From assembly GCA_009835515.1 (NCBI GenBank), contig VXXH01000100.1:1-5280 (forward strand): DNA of 5,280 bases. The letters are read 5' to 3'. The stretch is from Candidatus Poribacteria bacterium (lineage in GTDB: Bacteria > Poribacteria > WGA-4E > WGA-3G). Under the pieces are notes generated by a model. That model did not search any database. It was not told where the DNA came from and saw only the letters and a program-made list of their open reading frames with translations. This document shows, piece after piece, positions 1 through 5,280 of the stretch; the first letter of the stretch is position 1, and each line of letters opens with the position of its first letter. The translations under genes and the position numbers were made by a program.

Positions 1-1
1 A

Positions 2-1087
2 GTTCATGTCGAAATCAACTGCATCGGCATCCCCAAGAAGGATTTGCAGGGTGCCATCAGCATTGTGCCGCAGCACTGCCTGCTGGTCGTTGAGAGCAGG
101 CAATTTGACAGCAAGCAGTGGAAATGTCTCTTTGGCATCCGCAATTCGCGATTCCCATCCGACAACAAGACGACGCAAGAACACCGGTAGGTTCACAGCA
201 TAGAACATCATCGGTGTTCCCTCTACCAGTGTTAAGGCACCATTACACTTCCCTACAACGTGTTGCACAAAAGGATGTTGAGACGAGATCATCGACGAAA
301 ACGTACAGCTGACTTTCTCAATACTGTGTGTTTGAAAAAGATGAGACACAAGCACATCCAAAGTTTCCTCCGAATTGTCGGGCATGTATCCAACCTCAAG
401 TACTTCAGCTACTTTTCCACCTATCCGATAATTGAGATATCCACCTAATTCGGAAGCAGAAGTCTCTCCTACTCGGCGTGCGACAACAGTCGGAAGAATA
501 CCCCGTAGACGGGAGGGTGCCATATCCCAGTAAGCACGCGTCCGGGCAATAGCACCGCTCTGCTGTTCATTAGCGATGTCGTATAACTTCGCCACAGCAT
601 CTAAATCCGTTTCTGGGGTAAAATCGGTTATTTGCCACCCCGGTGGAGTCTCTACCTCCATTGACGCATTACACATCACAATAGAACTTCGCAAGGGCAA
701 AGAAACCCAACCGAGTTGGCTGTAGAACTCGTCTGGAATGATAGTAAACAAAGCACCTATGTCGTACCCCGTTGCCTTCAAGTACCCAATAGTATCCCGC
801 ATGAGCGCGGACGCGTATCCAACACCACGATAGTTCGGATGTGTACAGACACCACCGATACCCCCCATAGTCACGAGAGATTCCCCGACCCGTATCCGTC
901 GCTCCCAAACGCGCAAAGTCGAGACAACTTTGTCATTCACGACAACAACACGGGTTTGTGAGGGACGATAACTGCTATCACCTTGGACGTACTGCCAATA
1001 GCGTTCATGATCATCTGACTCAAAAGCCAAGCAACTAAGTTCGATAACTTGCTCTAATTCTGATTCACGCGCGCCTCTAATTTCCAT
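2..1087 (-). CDS. Eis-like GNAT family N-acetyltransferase, 3' end missing
   Basis: The frame is open from an ATG at 1087 to the left edge, giving 362 residues without a stop; the C-terminus is outside the window. The N-terminal half is a GNAT fold. Residues 75-98 (GGIGGVCTHPNYRGVGYASA...) form the beta4 strand and the acetyl-CoA pyrophosphate loop of the R/Q-x-x-G-x-G/A type. FYSQLGW at 121-127 matches the Tyr-x-x-x-Gly-aromatic stretch that carries the general-acid Tyr in Eis proteins, probably Y122 here. A second, diverged domain follows (about 150-295), and from about 297 (NLPVFLRRL...) a possible SCP2-like C-terminal domain begins. This layout and length fit the Eis family, usually about 400 residues, so perhaps 40 or more are missing. 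Eis proteins acetylate amines such as aminoglycosides or lysine side chains; the substrate here cannot be read. AGGTGA at 1099-1104 is the likely ribosome site, 11 nt from the ATG. A 202 bp gap separates it from the next gene, so it may have its own promoter. Confidence 0.85.
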   Translation of the reverse strand, partial: MEIRGARESELEQVIELSCLAFESDDHERYWQYVQGDSSYRPSQTRVVVVNDKVVSTLRVWERRIRVGESLVTMGGIGGVCTHPNYRGVGYASALMRDTIGYLKATGYDIGALFTIIPDEFYSQLGWVSLPLRSSIVMCNASMEVETPPGWQITDFTPETDLDAVAKLYDIANEQQSGAIARTRAYWDMAPSRLRGILPTVVARRVGETSASELGGYLNYRIGGKVAEVLEVGYMPDNSEETLDVLVSHLFQTHSIEKVSCTFSSMISSQHPFVQHVVGKCNGALTLVEGTPMMFYAVNLPVFLRRLVVGWESRIADAKETFPLLAVKLPALNDQQAVLRHNADGTLQILLGDADAVDFDMN

Positions 1088-1289
1088 ATTCTGAATAATC
1101 ACCTTTCATTAACAAAAAACTCGTTCGTAGTAGCGCAATTCTGCGGCGTACGCGAAGAAACACCCAAGCAATACGCAGAAATGCCCTATCAAAAACACCC
1201 CAAATGCGACGTGCATTATTGCACCTTGAACATGCGACATTCCTATGCGTTTCAAAATCCCTGAAATGCGATTTTTTTCAGATTTGGTA
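1088..1289. other. Intergenic region with recurrent ATGCGA words and short palindromes
   Basis: This is the only sizeable gap between genes. It contains ATGCGA at 1204-1209, 1232-1237 and 1266-1271, and a fourth partial copy (ATGCG) at 1245-1249. AATGC-5 nt-GCATT at 1203-1217 is a palindrome around the first copy. TTCTGCG at 1139-1145 and CGCAGAA at 1174-1180 are inverted arms 28 nt apart, and GCGTACGC at 1146-1153 is a perfect 8 bp palindrome inside them. No promoter with two good boxes was found for the acetyltransferase. A 66-codon open frame crosses the region on the minus strand but has no visible support as a gene. The region may hold operator sites or a structured leader; none of this is established. 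Confidence 0.4.
1255..1285 (-). terminator. Weak hairpin just after the dehydrogenase stop, possible terminator
   Basis: Five bases past the TAA of the dehydrogenase gene, CTGAAA and TTTCAG can pair across a 9 nt loop. An outer AAAT/ATTT extension is possible if two C/G bases bulge. The stem is A/T-rich and only four T residues follow it on the minus strand, so it does not meet the usual picture of an intrinsic terminator. It is recorded because its position, at the end of the four-gene block and before a 170 bp gap, is where a terminator would be expected. Confidence 0.2.
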
Positions 1290-2336
1290 TTACATCGAAA
1301 AAACAACACCTAACGCTTCATTTGGCGTTTGAATCAATCTTTCACATGCCTCGGCGGCTTGGTCAATTGGCACAACATCTGTAATCAACGGGTTCACCTG
1401 AATCTTACCTTCGGACATGAGTCGCAGCGATAACGCTAAGTTGCGTTGTGTCGGCCACGGAACAAACACCGGCGGATAATCCGCGCCGTGTTCATAATCT
1501 TCGTCGTGGTAGCCGGGTCCGGTACGTGCCGCGCTGATAACGTCTACATTGCCGAGTCCCGCTGCAAAGCCGTGCGTAATACTCGCACCACCAACGATAA
1601 CAATCCGTCCCATCTTGTGCGTATCGGGTGCGGTTTTCAGCATTGCACGGATCTGCTGAAACGCACTCGTCGCATCGCCACCGAAGGCGATAATCCCGCA
1701 ATCCATGCCGTAACCGTTAGTGAATTCCTCTGCGATGGGAATTGGATCTGTTTCCGATACGTTTATCGCGCGGTGTATCCCCGCGTTTTGGGCAATCCCT
1801 ATCCGCAACGGCAATTGATCTAAACCGATAACATAGGCACCCGCGGTTTTGGCGATCTGGCATGCAAATTGCCCAACGATACCCAACCCTGCGACGACAA
1901 CGTTTTCGCCGATACGGATACGCCCGCGTTGCACGGCGTGCAATGCCGTTGCTGCAAGATGAATAGAAGCGGCTTCCTCATCGGCGACAGCATCGGGGAC
2001 CTTCGCGCATAAGTTGTGGGGTACACAAGCGTACGTGGCGTGGAGTGCGTATCCACCGCCCATACCAGCCACCCTATCGCCAATTTCAAATTCGTCACAA
2101 TCGCCTTCCATACCGACAACGACACCGGCATTCGTATATCCAAATGGACGTTGCCGGGTTTCGGAACCCGGACGTTCGCGGCGCCGCTTGACGCCCCCAA
2201 GCTCCGTGCCGGGACTGACCATTGAAGAGCGAACTTCAACCAAGAGTTGTCCGGGTTTGGGTACAGGTGTCTCCTGTTCCTCCGTCCAGATACGTCCCGC
2301 CTCATTCATCATCACGACTTTTCTCATTTTACTCAT
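1290..2336 (-). CDS. SPGTE/BchC-like medium-chain dehydrogenase
   Basis: The 348-residue product is a medium-chain dehydrogenase/reductase. An N-terminal GroES-like domain (about 1-130) precedes a Rossmann domain with the GLGIVG dinucleotide motif at 150-155. SPGTE at 41-45 marks the branch that includes BchC and the MDR half of bi-domain oxidoreductases. The late stretch GPGYHDEDYE at 273-282, followed by DYP, PWPTQRN and LITD, is typical of that branch. The usual catalytic-zinc Cys is replaced in the SSMVSPGTE stretch, the usual Gly-His-Glu is GYTN at 66-69, and the four-Cys structural zinc lobe is absent, so it is probably zinc-independent. Expected role is NAD(P)-dependent oxidation or reduction of an alcohol/ketone, perhaps on a sugar; the substrate is unknown. 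The start is supported by GAGAGGA at 2342-2348, 5 nt upstream of the ATG. It lies 17 nt after the oxygenase gene and is probably the last gene of the operon. Confidence 0.9.
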   Translation of the reverse strand: MSKMRKVVMMNEAGRIWTEEQETPVPKPGQLLVEVRSSMVSPGTELGGVKRRRERPGSETRQRPFGYTNAGVVVGMEGDCDEFEIGDRVAGMGGGYALHATYACVPHNLCAKVPDAVADEEAASIHLAATALHAVQRGRIRIGENVVVAGLGIVGQFACQIAKTAGAYVIGLDQLPLRIGIAQNAGIHRAINVSETDPIPIAEEFTNGYGMDCGIIAFGGDATSAFQQIRAMLKTAPDTHKMGRIVIVGGASITHGFAAGLGNVDVISAARTGPGYHDEDYEHGADYPPVFVPWPTQRNLALSLRLMSEGKIQVNPLITDVVPIDQAAEACERLIQTPNEALGVVFSM

Positions 2337-2353
2337 AACAATCCTCTCTGATT

Positions 2354-3322
2354 TTAATTCCGGTATGGTTCCAAATCAATCCCCGGATACGCCTGCGCAA
2401 GACGTGCGAGGGTTTCCGGCGTATAATACGCATCCCCAGGCGCGGGCCACCCTAAAACGCGCCGTACGGCAGGGGTCGTTTCTGTGACAAATTTCATATA
2501 CTGTGGGCTGCCCCAACCGGGCACTGGGCGCGTCGTTTTGCACCAATCGTCATTGTCTGCCCGATGGAAGTGATACCCCATCCACCCGCGTTGTCTGCTT
2601 TTGTTCTCAAACGGTTGTGCAGCGTGAACCAAGTAACTCGAACGGAATGAAACACTCCCCGCTTTCGCCGTAAGGGGAACCGGATCCGCGAGTTCTCCCT
2701 TAAATTCTCGTAGATCAGGTATACCCATTCCACCCCCTCTGCCCGGGTACTTCGCCCATATTTTATTTAACTGGTTCTGTGAACCCGGACAGACAAGCAT
2801 CGGCGCACCGTCCAATTCGATGTCATGTGGGAAGATAGCGGTCAAAATATATCCATAGCGTTGCCAATCCGGATGCGGCGGCAAAGGCGAGTTCGTCGCA
2901 TTGTCGATGTGATAACCCTGCCACGGATGTTCACTATGACGGCTATCGGTGAGTCCCTCTCGGAAGAATATTTGTCCATAACCGAGTCGAATTTCTTCCG
3001 TGCCTAACAATTGCTGTGCGATTGCCAGATATGCCTCGTTTTCAATGAGTTTATCCACGGCTTCCAACCCTGTCGGGAAATGCACCGCTTTTCCAAAGGG
3101 ACCCGCCAGGCGTTGCATATCGCTGTTCTTCTCGTATGCACTTTTTAACGCTTCGGGCTGCGCGCCCCATTTCGCGTGATATTCGGTGTAAGTCAACCCA
3201 TCGTAGGCATTTCGTTCAATCTCTCCGAGCGCGGGTACAATTGCTTCCGGTGAAAACACGTTCGGCACCACGATGATTCCATCGCGTTGCCATGTTGTCA
3301 GTTGTTCCGTCGTCAGTTGCAT
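2354..3322 (-). CDS. Phytanoyl-CoA dioxygenase (PhyH) family Fe(II)/2-oxoglutarate oxygenase
   Basis: The 322-residue product has the PhyH-type double-stranded beta-helix signature. GYHID at 136-140 supplies the HxD iron ligands H138 and D140. The distal ligand is H233 in LVHAAQPFENKS, and R245 (or R243) after N240/S242 is the likely 2-oxoglutarate carboxylate anchor. All residues needed for catalysis appear present, so the enzyme should hydroxylate or otherwise oxidise a substrate using O2 and 2-oxoglutarate. The family is broad and the substrate cannot be inferred; despite the name, phytanoyl-CoA is not implied. The frame stays open upstream to 3484, but the ATG at 3322 is chosen because GGAGGT at 3329-3334 sits 6 nt before it and the protein then starts with the family-like LTTEQLTTWQRDG. 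The gene begins 4 nt after the dehydratase stop and ends 17 nt before the dehydrogenase, consistent with co-transcription. Confidence 0.93.
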   Translation of the reverse strand: MQLTTEQLTTWQRDGIIVVPNVFSPEAIVPALGEIERNAYDGLTYTEYHAKWGAQPEALKSAYEKNSDMQRLAGPFGKAVHFPTGLEAVDKLIENEAYLAIAQQLLGTEEIRLGYGQIFFREGLTDSRHSEHPWQGYHIDNATNSPLPPHPDWQRYGYILTAIFPHDIELDGAPMLVCPGSQNQLNKIWAKYPGRGGGMGIPDLREFKGELADPVPLTAKAGSVSFRSSYLVHAAQPFENKSRQRGWMGYHFHRADNDDWCKTTRPVPGWGSPQYMKFVTETTPAVRRVLGWPAPGDAYYTPETLARLAQAYPGIDLEPYRN

Positions 3323-3326
3323 AGGT

Positions 3327-4361
3327 TTACCTCCGTTCAAATGTCTCCCATCTATCCTCCTGAACCATTTCACTATCTGTTTTCTGTTGAATCGTCTGCC
3401 ACCACTCCTGATTTTCGACGTACCATTGAATCGTCTCACGCATGCCATCTTCAAATTCAATCGTCGGTTCCCATCCAATATCACGGCTTATCTTTCCTGA
3501 ATCCAATAGGTACCGACAATCGTGTCCGGGGCGGTCAGGGACATAAGTTTTCAAATGCTGCGGTTTGTCAAGAACATCCAAGATAAAATCGCTAATCTCC
3601 TCAATGCTCTTCTCCACACCACTTCCGACGTTGTAGGTTTCACCGATTTTGCCGTGCTGAATAACCGCTGCGACTGCTCGACAGTGGTCTTCAACGTGCA
3701 ACCATTCTCGGCGGTTATGGCTGCTTCGGTAGAGCGTTAAGGGTAAATTTTGGATTGCATTTGTTGTGAAAAGTGGAATGAGTTTTTCTGGATGCTGGTA
3801 GGGACCGTAGTTGTTCGCACAATTAGAAATTGTTATCGGCATGTTGAAACTATGGAAGTAGGCATTCACGAGATGATCGGCTGCTGCTTTAGAAGCATTA
3901 TAAGGGGTTTGTGGACGATACGGCGTGCATTCATCAAATGCGTCAGGTGAGTCCAGCGAGAGTTCACCGTAAACTTCGCACGTAGAGATATGATGAAATC
4001 GCTGGACCTCATACTTCCGAGCCGCGTCTAATAAAACCTGCGTACCCATCACGTTCGTCTCAAAGAAACGTCGTGGATGTAGAATTGCACGGCTATTGTG
4101 CGACTCCGCAGCGAAATTGACGATGACATCTGATGCCTCTTTTGCCAAGACCCTTTCCACCAACACCGAATCCAGAATGTCGCCATGGGCAAACGTGTAA
4201 CGTTCAGGGTAACGTTCCGCTACATCCATCAGATTGGTGCTATTGCCAGCATACGTCAGCAAATCAAGGTTAACAATGGCATCGTCCGGGTAGTGCCGTA
4301 GCCAGTATCGGATGAAGTTGGCACCGATAAATCCAGCACCACCAGTGACAAGTAACTTCAT
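3327..4361 (-). CDS. dTDP-glucose 4,6-dehydratase-like NDP-sugar dehydratase (extended SDR), variant active site
   Basis: The 344-residue product is an extended short-chain dehydrogenase/reductase closest to RmlB/RfbB. It has the NAD-binding VTGGAGFIG (5-13), NFAAESH (82-88), TNVMGT (102-107), YNASK with Y154 and K158, NNYGPYQHPEKLIPL (183-197), REWLHVEDHC (218-227) and RPGHDCRY (277-284). RmlB turns dTDP-glucose into dTDP-4-keto-6-deoxyglucose by oxidation at C4, loss of water across C5/C6 and reduction at C6. In RmlB the dehydration acids are the Asp-Glu of S-T-D-E-V-Y-G; here residues 126-132 read STCEVYG, so Asp is replaced by C128 while E129 remains. The usual HVDRS is HNSRA (88-92), and the usual YGDG is YRSS (211-214). 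Length is normal. It may therefore be an active variant, a dehydratase for another NDP-sugar, or an enzyme limited to the 4-oxidation. It begins 3 nt after the upstream gene with only a weak, distant AGAAGGGAA, suggesting translational coupling. Confidence 0.9.
   Translation of the reverse strand: MKLLVTGGAGFIGANFIRYWLRHYPDDAIVNLDLLTYAGNSTNLMDVAERYPERYTFAHGDILDSVLVERVLAKEASDVIVNFAAESHNSRAILHPRRFFETNVMGTQVLLDAARKYEVQRFHHISTCEVYGELSLDSPDAFDECTPYRPQTPYNASKAAADHLVNAYFHSFNMPITISNCANNYGPYQHPEKLIPLFTTNAIQNLPLTLYRSSHNRREWLHVEDHCRAVAAVIQHGKIGETYNVGSGVEKSIEEISDFILDVLDKPQHLKTYVPDRPGHDCRYLLDSGKISRDIGWEPTIEFEDGMRETIQWYVENQEWWQTIQQKTDSEMVQEDRWETFERR
3329..3334 (-). promoter_or_regulatory. Ribosome binding site of the oxygenase gene, overlapping the preceding stop
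   Basis: GGAGGT lies 6 nt upstream of the ATG at 3322. Its last base is the first base of the TAA that ends the dehydratase gene, so the site lies within the last codons of that gene. This decides the start of the oxygenase against the longer open frame and suggests that the two proteins are translationally coupled. Confidence 0.85.
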
Positions 4362-4364
4362 TAC

Positions 4365-5087
4365 TTAAGAGTTCCCTTCTACAAGGTCAAATATCGTCCG
4401 TTGATCCGGATGCATCGCTTCAGTGGAGGTCGTGACATCACCCGGTGTTTCCGTTTTTCTGCGCCGCGTCGGTGCCAGAATGTCCAGATCTATTTTCGCA
4501 TGTGATGCCGCAACCCGTTTTTGTATCTGATTGAGTTCGTGCCGAAGAAAAATAAAATAGGCATCATCACCGTTTGACATGTCCTCAAGCGACTCAAGGA
4601 GCGTTAGGAAGGTCTTAAGTTGGTTTTCTTCCAACCACTGCATCGACGCCGCAAAAGCGACACGGGTCTTATATTGATACATGTTATGATTACGTTCTAA
4701 CAAAACCGACCAGAGTCTCTTCACTCGGTCAACATGTTGTTCGGTCAACGTGCCTTCATCGTTGAGTGCAAGTTTGCGTCTTCGCCGCTCCGCGCTCACT
4801 TCACCCCGTTTCGTCTCTGGTTGAGTTTGTTCTGCTGCGTCTACTCTTGCTTGCTCGCGCGCCTTTCTACGGGTTTTAAATCGATCGTAGAGTGCTGCGA
4901 CCATCGCCTCCGACATAAGCGTCTTAAATCTTTCAGGATCACGGGTTTCAAGGAACAGCAGAGACGCGTAGGCAAGTGGATCCGCATGCGGCGAACCTAA
5001 CTTTACCAACCGCAAAACCCGCTCTGCGTGCTGTTCCATTTTCGTTCCGACCCCGTTCAAACTAAACTTGCCACGTTTTTTACCCAT
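4365..5087 (-). CDS. Uncharacterised charged protein with an internal duplication
   Basis: I do not recognise this 240-residue protein. It is rich in Lys, Arg, Glu and Gln, has no signal peptide or membrane segment, and looks mainly helical, so it is probably cytoplasmic. Two segments are related without gaps at an offset of 98 residues: 7-27 and 105-125 share the pattern K-x-x-L-N-x-x-G-T-x-x-E-Q-H-x-x-R-V-x-R-L, with 12 identities in 21 positions. The similarity appears to continue more weakly into helices ending in FKTL (54-57) and LKTF (157-160). A highly charged linker (about 70-104) joins the two halves, and the tail (205-240) is polar. The start is supported by AAGGGAG at 5095-5101, 7 nt before the ATG, and a promoter about 30 nt upstream. 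As first gene of a putative operon ending 3 nt before the dehydratase gene, it could be a regulator or scaffold for the block, but nothing in the sequence fixes a role. Confidence 0.8.
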   Translation of the reverse strand: MGKKRGKFSLNGVGTKMEQHAERVLRLVKLGSPHADPLAYASLLFLETRDPERFKTLMSEAMVAALYDRFKTRRKAREQARVDAAEQTQPETKRGEVSAERRRRKLALNDEGTLTEQHVDRVKRLWSVLLERNHNMYQYKTRVAFAASMQWLEENQLKTFLTLLESLEDMSNGDDAYFIFLRHELNQIQKRVAASHAKIDLDILAPTRRRKTETPGDVTTSTEAMHPDQRTIFDLVEGNS

Positions 5088-5111
5088 CAGTCCGCTCCCT
5101 TGGATGAATAA

Positions 5112-5137
5112 CTATATCTTATCAGAAACAGATATAG
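5112..5137. promoter_or_regulatory. 26 bp inverted repeat over the -10 region, candidate operator
   Basis: CTATATCT (5112-5119) and AGATATAG (5130-5137) are perfect 8 bp inverted arms separated by 10 bp. The repeat covers the -10 box and most of the spacer of the promoter, ending 2 bp short of the -35 box. A dimeric repressor bound here would block RNA polymerase. No regulator gene is in the window, and A/T-rich arms of this length can arise by chance near promoters. Confidence 0.45.
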
Positions 5138-5145
5138 CCTGTCAA
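5116..5145 (-). promoter_or_regulatory. Sigma-70-type promoter of the four-gene block
   Basis: On the minus strand, a perfect -35 box TTGACA (5140-5145) is followed after 18 bp by TAAGAT (5116-5121), preceded by TG and one base, an extended -10 arrangement. Transcription would begin near 5109, leaving a leader of about 20 nt that carries the AAGGGAG ribosome site of the first gene. The placement upstream of the first gene and the fit of both boxes make this the likely main promoter of the block. Confidence 0.75.
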
Positions 5146-5197
5146 TCCAAATTCACTTTCAAATCAGTGCCATTCAGTTTCCTATTTTGTCCGGCTT

Positions 5198-5215
5198 CCG
5201 ATCCTCGTCGATCGG
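5198..5215. repeat. Short inverted repeat CCGATC-6 nt-GATCGG
   Basis: Perfect 6 bp arms, CCGATC (5198-5203) and GATCGG (5210-5215), flank a 6 nt loop. It lies about 55 bp upstream of the -35 box. No run of T follows on either strand, so it is not a clear terminator. It could be an upstream regulatory site or part of the end of a gene beyond the right edge. Apart from this hairpin, nothing gene-like is seen in 5146-5280. Confidence 0.35.
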
Positions 5216-5280
5216 GTTTGAAACTTTACCTACTAACAACTGATAACCGAAAAAACAAAAATACGTTTGACAAATAATTG

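Noticed and set aside
669..908. 79-codon minus-strand frame within the acetyltransferase region
   Set aside because: It is a shifted frame of the acetyltransferase, whose own frame carries the acetyl-CoA-binding motif and runs open for 362 codons.
1109..1309. Open frame for a 66-residue hydrophobic protein on the minus strand
   Set aside because: It starts inside the end of the dehydrogenase gene without a ribosome site, and no family resemblance is seen; the hydrophobic stretch could be chance.
1446..1823. 125-codon open frame on the plus strand
   Set aside because: Antisense to the Rossmann domain of the dehydrogenase, with a composition unlike a real protein.
1820..2305. 161-codon open frame on the minus strand
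   Set aside because: It lies wholly within the dehydrogenase gene in another frame, and its product is rich in Arg, Pro and Ser without recognisable motifs.
2014..2487. 157-codon open frame on the plus strand
   Set aside because: It is antisense to the dehydrogenase and oxygenase genes, both of which have clear family motifs, and has none itself.
3323..3484. A 54-residue N-terminal extension of the oxygenase reading frame
   Set aside because: It overlaps the conserved end of the dehydratase in another frame, has no ribosome site at its ATG, and the strong GGAGGT lies before the inner start at 3322.
5198..5215. Intrinsic terminator at the CCGATC/GATCGG hairpin
   Set aside because: Neither strand has a T-run after the stem, so it is listed only as an inverted repeat.

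Overview
The window holds five protein-coding genes, all on the minus strand, and reads from right to left. It looks like chromosomal DNA of a free-living or host-associated bacterium of roughly even base composition: genes are tightly packed, Shine-Dalgarno sites are clear, and the one clear promoter resembles a sigma-70 type. A phytanoyl-CoA-dioxygenase-type oxygenase beside a stand-alone SPGTE-type medium-chain dehydrogenase, with an Eis-like acetyltransferase nearby, recalls uncultivated lineages such as Candidatus Poribacteria. That assignment is an impression from protein style, not a demonstrated placement. No RNA gene, CRISPR array, insertion sequence or phage gene is visible.

Right end (5088-5280): non-coding leader with a well-formed promoter (TTGACA, 18 bp, TGATAAGAT). 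An 8+8 bp inverted repeat overlaps its -10 and most of its spacer, so repression at this site is plausible. A second short hairpin lies further upstream.

Central block (1290-5087): four genes that probably form one operon. First is an unrecognised 240-residue charged protein with an internal duplication. Next comes a dTDP-glucose 4,6-dehydratase-like enzyme (3 nt gap), then a PhyH-type Fe(II)/2-oxoglutarate oxygenase (4 nt gap, with its ribosome site overlapping the previous stop codon). Last is a dehydrogenase of the SPGTE/BchC-like branch (17 nt gap). An NDP-sugar dehydratase, an oxygenase and a dehydrogenase in one transcript suggest a small-molecule or sugar-modifying pathway, but no glycosyltransferase is in view and the substrate is unknown. 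The dehydratase carries Cys where RmlB normally has its catalytic Asp, so its reaction may not be standard.

Left end (1-1087, after a 202 bp gap): the N-terminal 362 residues of an Eis-like GNAT acetyltransferase whose 3' end lies outside the window. The gap holds recurrent ATGCGA words and short palindromes but no convincing gene.
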